Position numbers and translations under genes: made by a program. Shown in pieces: positions 60,832 through 64,000 of a stretch of DNA of 64,000 nucleotides. Positions within the stretch are counted from its first letter, which is position 1. Each line of letters starts with the position of its first letter. The stretch is from NCBI GenBank assembly GCA_964512095.1, contig CAZEIH010000002.1:124001-188000 (forward strand), in the 5' to 3' direction. Below the pieces are notes generated by a model that was given only the letters and a program-made list of their open reading frames with translations, had not been told where the DNA came from and made no database searches. The stretch is from DTU013 sp964512095 (GTDB lineage: Bacteria > Bacillota > Clostridia > Acetivibrionales > DTU013).

Positions 60832-61671
60832 TCAGGTCTTTTCACTTACTGACGAAACCGGGTAGGAGCCCAATATCCTGAAAAAGGATGTTTTTTTCTT
60901 CACCATTGTCAAAGCATCTCGCAAATCTCCATCCTCCTTGTGCCCTTGCAAATCTACAAAGAAGACATATCTGCCCAGCTTGTTCTTCGTTGGCCTTGAT
61001 TCAATCCTAGTCATATTGATATCCCAAAGATTAAATATATCTAAAATCCTATAGAGGCTTCCGGGTTTGTCCTCGGTGGAAAATACCAACGATGTTTTGT
61101 CTTTCCCGCTCCTGGGAGCATCGCTATTTGCGATAACAATAAACCTTGTATAGTTATTATCATAATCCTGTATATCTTCACCTATTATCTCAAGTCCATA
61201 AACCTCCGCTGCTATTTTAGAAGCAATGGCGGCAGTATCGCGGCTACCAGCTGCCACCTCCGATGCAGCTGCAGCTGTACTCGGCACAGCCTTAGTAACC
61301 GCATAGGGCAAGTAATTGGACAAGAATTTCCTACACTGACCAAGGGGTTGGGGATGGGATAGCACATACCTAATATGGGATATATCAACGCCCTCCTTAG
61401 CTAACAGATATTCTCTTACGGGAATGACGACCTCAGCTCTTATCATAAGCTGAGTCTCCTGAGATATCATATCCATAGTTGCATTTACAGCTCCTTCAAT
61501 GGAGTTTTCCATGGGAACAATGGCTTCATCAAGCAAATCCTGTTGGAATGCCAAGAATATCTCGGGTATAGAAGGAAAATCCCTGGATGTATGAGGCTCC
61601 CCCGCTATGTACTTTTTCATGGCCTCATGGGAAAATGTCCCCTTAGGCCCCAGATAGCCAATTCTCTTCAT
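60832..61671 (-). CDS. pheA: Prephenate dehydratase PheA
   Basis: Converts prephenate to phenylpyruvate, for phenylalanine. 279 residues, monofunctional (no chorismate mutase). The PDT domain starts RIGYLGPKGTFSHEAMKKYI and contains the catalytic Thr region NNYTRFIVIANS; a C-terminal ACT domain (TSLVFSTEDKPGSLYRILDI; MTRIESRPTKNKLGRYVFFVD split by the loop) gives feedback control by phenylalanine. GGAGG precedes the ATG, and a sigma-A promoter lies upstream. Confidence 0.96.
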   Translation of the reverse strand: MKRIGYLGPKGTFSHEAMKKYIAGEPHTSRDFPSIPEIFLAFQQDLLDEAIVPMENSIEGAVNATMDMISQETQLMIRAEVVIPVREYLLAKEGVDISHIRYVLSHPQPLGQCRKFLSNYLPYAVTKAVPSTAAAASEVAAGSRDTAAIASKIAAEVYGLEIIGEDIQDYDNNYTRFIVIANSDAPRSGKDKTSLVFSTEDKPGSLYRILDIFNLWDINMTRIESRPTKNKLGRYVFFVDLQGHKEDGDLRDALTMVKKKTSFFRILGSYPVSSVSEKT

Positions 61672-61713
61672 CGTGTACTACATCCTCCAAAATTTCGTTA
61701 AGACTCGTTATAT

Positions 61714-61742
61714 ATAATACCTCAAATCTTTCCGTTTTCCAA
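61714..61742 (-). promoter_or_regulatory. Sigma-A promoter of pheA
   Basis: Minus strand TTGGAA, 17 bases, TATTAT, about 45-70 bases before the pheA ATG. Confidence 0.65.
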
Positions 61743-61791
61743 CACTGTGAAAATAGTACGTGGAGATAAATTATTTTATAAAATTCGTTTA

Positions 61792-61820
61792 TTACTTAAA
61801 ATATGAGGTATATATATAGT
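61792..61820 (+). promoter_or_regulatory. Promoter candidate for the plus-strand RNA
   Basis: Plus strand TTACTT, 17 bases, TATAGT, divergent from the pheA promoter and just upstream of the structured region. Confidence 0.5.
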
Positions 61821-61824
61821 ACAA

Positions 61825-62060
61825 CCAAGGGTTGTGAAAAAAAATTACCAGGAAGGGAATGAGTCCAAAAGGAAATTTAGTAAAGGACCAGGAACCACGG
61901 TAAGGAAAGTATGAGGAAGTGCATTTGAACGACCCCAACCTCGAAAGCTGCTCTGGTGGAGCAGGGTAACGGCCGGATTACTAAGTTATATAAATCCGGT
62001 CGTTTTACTGCCCAAAAGTAAAACCCCTCTGAATCTATTTTAGATCGCCAGAGGGGTCTT
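61825..62060 (+). ncRNA. Unassigned structured RNA candidate, about 235 nt
   Basis: This 397-base gene-free gap between pheA and rpsR holds a plus-strand unit with promoter, purine-rich unpaired runs and several hairpins. Stems seen: CTGCTC/GAGCAG (about 61947-61963), a 10-bp CGGCCGGATT/AATCCGGTCG (about 61969-62001), and the long-range options TTACC/GGTAA and AACGACC/GGTCGTT. A rho-independent terminator closes it. No open frame or tmRNA, RNase P, SRP or known riboswitch core is recognisable. The raiA RNA class came to mind, but I could not confirm it. Confidence 0.5.
62023..62057. terminator. Bidirectional intrinsic terminator between the RNA and rpsR
   Basis: ACCCCTCTG/CAGAGGGGT with inner ATCTA/TAGAT. 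T-rich tails follow on both strands. It can end rpsF-ssb-rpsR (minus) and the RNA candidate (plus). Confidence 0.88.
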
Positions 62061-62068
62061 TTGTTGAT

Positions 62069-62362
62069 TTATTCTGCTGTAAACGGCAACAAGGCCACTA
62101 TTCTAGCCCTCTTTATAGCTACGGTCAGCTGACGCTGATGCTTTGCACAGTTACCGGATATTCTCCTTGGAAGTATCTTTCCTCTTTCAGAGATGAACTT
62201 CTTCAGCTTTGCAACTTCCTTATAATCTATATCAGTAACCTTGTCCACACAGAAAGAGCAAACTTTTCTCTTGGCCCTTCTCATTCTCATTCCGCCTCTG
62301 CCTTCGCCCCTGTCGTATGAATCTCTGTTACCGCCTCTATTATCCCTTTTTCCTCCTGGCAT
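62069..62362 (-). CDS. rpsR: 30S ribosomal protein S18 (bS18)
   Basis: 97 residues. The core carries VCSFCVDKVTDIDYKEVAKL and GKILPRRISGNCAKHQRQLT. The CxxC and the later cysteine-x2-His mark the zinc-binding (C+) type. The N-terminal 25 residues are a Gly/Arg/Asp-rich extension (GGKRDNRGGNRDSYDRGEG), longer than in B. subtilis. Last gene of rpsF-ssb-rpsR. Confidence 0.97.
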   Translation of the reverse strand: MPGGKRDNRGGNRDSYDRGEGRGGMRMRRAKRKVCSFCVDKVTDIDYKEVAKLKKFISERGKILPRRISGNCAKHQRQLTVAIKRARIVALLPFTAE

Positions 62363-62442
62363 TCAAACACGCCTCCTTTCATAATGCTCATACATAACCT
62401 GCTGAGCATAAATCGATTTCTTAAATAAGGTCGATTCAATTG

Positions 62443-62880
62443 TCAGAATGGTAGCTCATCGTCATCATCAGTCGGAAAGAAACCAGCATCGCCCTGTCCT
62501 GAAGAAGCCGGCGTATAACCGGACTGGCCTGCAGAATTGTATGGGGCTCCGCCCTCACCCTTTCGTCCATCGGCGAAATGTGCCTCATCAACAACTATCT
62601 CTGTAATGTAGCGTTTCTTGCCTTCATTGTCATCCCAGCTTCTATTTTGAATACTTCCAGAAACAGCAACCCTCATCCCCTTGGTGAAGTACTTGCTGCA
62701 AAATTCAGCTGTGTTTCTCCATACAACGATGTTAAAAAAATCGGTTTGCTTCTCTTCGCCGGCTTTAGAAAATCTTCTGTCAACCGCTAATGTGAAGTTG
62801 CACTTAGCAATATTGCTTGTAGAAGTATACCTCAACTCAGGATCCTTTGTTAGTCTTCCCATTAAAATGACCTTATTCAT
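62443..62880 (-). CDS. ssb: Single-stranded DNA-binding protein SSB
   Basis: 145 residues. The OB-fold begins MNKVILMGRLTKDPELRYTS, with FFNIVVWRNTAEFCSKYFTKG; a Gly-rich linker then leads to the acidic tip DDDDELPF, which binds partner proteins. It lies nine bases after rpsF. 80 bases separate it from rpsR and contain a 7-bp hairpin (ATGCTCA/TGAGCAT). Confidence 0.98.
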   Translation of the reverse strand: MNKVILMGRLTKDPELRYTSTSNIAKCNFTLAVDRRFSKAGEEKQTDFFNIVVWRNTAEFCSKYFTKGMRVAVSGSIQNRSWDDNEGKKRYITEIVVDEAHFADGRKGEGGAPYNSAGQSGYTPASSGQGDAGFFPTDDDDELPF

Positions 62881-62889
62881 ACAATCACC

Positions 62890-63177
62890 CTATTTCTCTT
62901 TATTAATAATCATATACTTGATTATTCCGTCAGTGATCTTGTATATCCTCTCAAGTTCACGCGGAAATTCGGGGTCTGCACTGAAATTGACAAGCACGTA
63001 ATAGCCTTCGCTCTTGTCATTGATTTCATAAGCAAGCTTCCTTTTTCCCCATTCATCGACGCTTTCCAATTGAGCAGAGGTTTCAAGCAGGTTCTTAAAT
63101 TTTTCAACAAGAGCCTGTACATTCTCCTCACCAATGTCAGTATCGATGATGAATATGGATTCATACTTGTTCATCAT
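62890..63177 (-). CDS. rpsF: 30S ribosomal protein S6 (bS6)
   Basis: 95 residues with the S6 pattern NKYESIFIIDTDIGEENVQA, EWGKRKLAYEINDKSEGYYV and the C-terminal ELERIYKITDGIIKYMII. GGAGGTG precedes two adjacent ATG codons. First gene of the operon; the leader carries an S6:S18-type element. Confidence 0.98.
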   Translation of the reverse strand: MMNKYESIFIIDTDIGEENVQALVEKFKNLLETSAQLESVDEWGKRKLAYEINDKSEGYYVLVNFSADPEFPRELERIYKITDGIIKYMIINKEK

Positions 63178-63200
63178 TTGACTTCACCTCCTTCTGGACT

Positions 63201-63238
63201 GAACGGCCCTGCAACTAACATACACAGAGCAAGGATTC
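63201..63238 (-). promoter_or_regulatory. Probable S6:S18-binding leader element
   Basis: In the minus-strand leader of rpsF, CCTTGC pairs with GCAGGG (one wobble); 3' of it is a CCG bulge, then TTC that can pair with GAA outside. A hairpin with a CCG bulge is the known autoregulatory site bound by the S6:S18 complex in many bacteria. Confidence 0.6.
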
Positions 63239-63247
63239 TGATTCGAT

Positions 63248-63276
63248 ATTTTATCACAATGCAAAAACATGTGCAA
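63248..63276 (-). promoter_or_regulatory. Sigma-A promoter of rpsF-ssb-rpsR
   Basis: Minus strand TTGCAC, 17 bases, TAAAAT, with an extended -10 (TGATAAAAT). Confidence 0.7.
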
Positions 63277-63335
63277 GTTCTAATAAAATATTTCCGATTC
63301 CCAGACTATTTCACCTAATTATCGAGTTATAATAC

Positions 63336-63683
63336 TTAGCATACTGTTTTCCAAATAACAAACACTAAAAATACCACCGCAATGGTCAGGGAAATATTAA
63401 TTACGCCACTAACCGATATATGAAAACGAGCTGGTCTTTTAGGTGGCAGACGCTTATTCTGACTCTTTACAAGGCTATGTTCTTTGATGTATTGATTGAT
63501 TATGAACTCAGCCTCCTTTAGAATCAAATCATTTCTAGTATTCATTCTATTCTGAGGCGGCTTGCAGCCTCCGCTTACTGACGGCGCTTCAGTTCCGGGT
63601 TTCAATATTAGTATAGCCTCTTCAATCAGATTTGAAGAAATGTCCTTTATAACAACAATTCTTTTAGAATCACCAGCCACCAT
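63336..63683 (-). CDS. Tail-anchored hypothetical protein
   Basis: A 115-residue protein. The N-terminal half is cytoplasmic (VVIKDISSNLIEEAILILKPG, with a DISSNLIEEAILIL helix as in some Clostridia-specific proteins), the middle is basic (KSQNKRLPPKRPARFH), and a single membrane helix ends it (VINISLTIAVVFLVFVIW). GGAGGAC lies before the ATG. I do not recognise the family. It is placed between spoIIE and rpsF, as a single gene. Confidence 0.62.
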   Translation of the reverse strand: MVAGDSKRIVVIKDISSNLIEEAILILKPGTEAPSVSGGCKPPQNRMNTRNDLILKEAEFIINQYIKEHSLVKSQNKRLPPKRPARFHISVSGVINISLTIAVVFLVFVIWKTVC

Positions 63684-63849
63684 AATGTCCTCCACAAAAC
63701 TATAAATAATGTACACTTTAATAAAGCAAGATCAATATTCACCATGTAATAATTCAATAGGTGCTTGCAGAACCGCTTCATTATTTGAATAACTATAGTT
63801 TGTGAAGATTATGCAGTTTTATACAATTAATTTCCTATCCTTCATATAA

Positions 63850-64000
63850 CTATTGAGGCTTTTTCCACATCTTGGCCACCATAACCGTAAGATCATCAAA
63901 GGGCTTACCGTCGCAACACATTATGGCCTTATCCAGAATCAACTCTGCCACCTGCTGGGGATTTAGGCTCTCCAGTTGCTGAAGGTATCTCATCAGCACC
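63850..64000 (-). CDS. spoIIE: Stage II sporulation protein E, C-terminal end
   Basis: The last 50 codons only. They contain the end of a PP2C-type phosphatase domain: CDGKPFDDLTVMVAKMWKK, where the Asp pair is the metal-binding DD-x-T motif, and the helix LNPQQVAELILDKAI before it. SpoIIE dephosphorylates SpoIIAA to activate sigma-F in the forespore. The rest lies outside the window. Confidence 0.85.
   Translation of the reverse strand, partial: VLMRYLQQLESLNPQQVAELILDKAIMCCDGKPFDDLTVMVAKMWKKPQ

Noticed and set aside
61825..62060. tmRNA, RNase P RNA, SRP RNA or a common riboswitch
   Set aside because: The conserved cores I know of these classes are not present; no tRNA-like ends and no GAAAGTCC-type RNase P motif were seen.

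Overview
The window reads as chromosome of a motile, endospore-forming, low-to-moderate GC Clostridia-type Firmicute. The evidence is the C-terminus of SpoIIE at the right edge, a FliW/CsrA pair, GdpP, a SAM-I riboswitch before metK, the rpsF-ssb-rpsR and gdpP-rplI-dnaB gene orders, and strong GGAGG ribosome sites. I see no phage, insertion sequence, CRISPR array, rRNA or tRNA. Almost every gene is on the minus strand; the exceptions are a hydrolase, three sugar-biosynthesis genes, an HD-GYP protein and a probable non-coding RNA.

Layout. 1-3.5 kb: oligopeptide ABC transporter oppB-C-D-F, cut at the left edge and without a binding-protein gene. 4-7 kb: leuC-leuD-leuB. 7.5-8.8 kb: an AraC-type regulator and a PC4/YdbC-like protein. 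9-16 kb: a compact Tad-type pilus locus (CpaB-like, TadE-like, minor pilin, Flp pilin, TadC, TadB, TadA) headed by a Ser/Thr kinase fused to a degenerate TadZ/CpaE-like domain. 16-18.3 kb: a radical SAM protein and a membrane-anchored alpha/beta hydrolase.

18.3-47 kb is one large flagellar and glycan region: fliS, fliD, flaG and a chaperone; a UDP-diacetamido-uronic acid pathway (wbpA divergent from wbpB-D-E); a CDP-hexose cluster (rfbF, C-methyltransferase, 3,5-epimerase, CmcI-like, epimerase/reductase, rfbG); two large TPR/glycosyltransferase proteins flanking flagellin; then csrA, fliW, a DUF6470 gene, flgL, two tandem flgK genes, flgN, flgM, yvyF and comF. Sigma-D-type promoters (TAAA-N15/16-CCGATA) can be read before flagellin, flaG-fliD, flgM, comF (inside the end of recD2) and wbpB-D-E. 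This ties the sugar genes to flagellar regulation and suggests that the flagellin is glycosylated. The flagellin leader carries a textbook CsrA hairpin with AGGA in the loop, consistent with the FliW-CsrA switch.

47-64 kb is mostly housekeeping: recD2, an HD-GYP c-di-GMP phosphodiesterase, metK under a SAM-I riboswitch, a long operon (MazG-like, gdpP, rplI, dnaB, tilS, hpt, ftsH), pheA, an unassigned structured RNA candidate on the plus strand, rpsF-ssb-rpsR with an S6:S18-type leader, a tail-anchored hypothetical protein and the end of spoIIE.

The least ordinary items are the kinase-TadZ fusion, a von Willebrand A-like insert in the second FlgK, the sigma-D control of the sugar genes, an interspersed palindromic repeat family (four copies), and the unassigned RNA near 61.8-62.06 kb.
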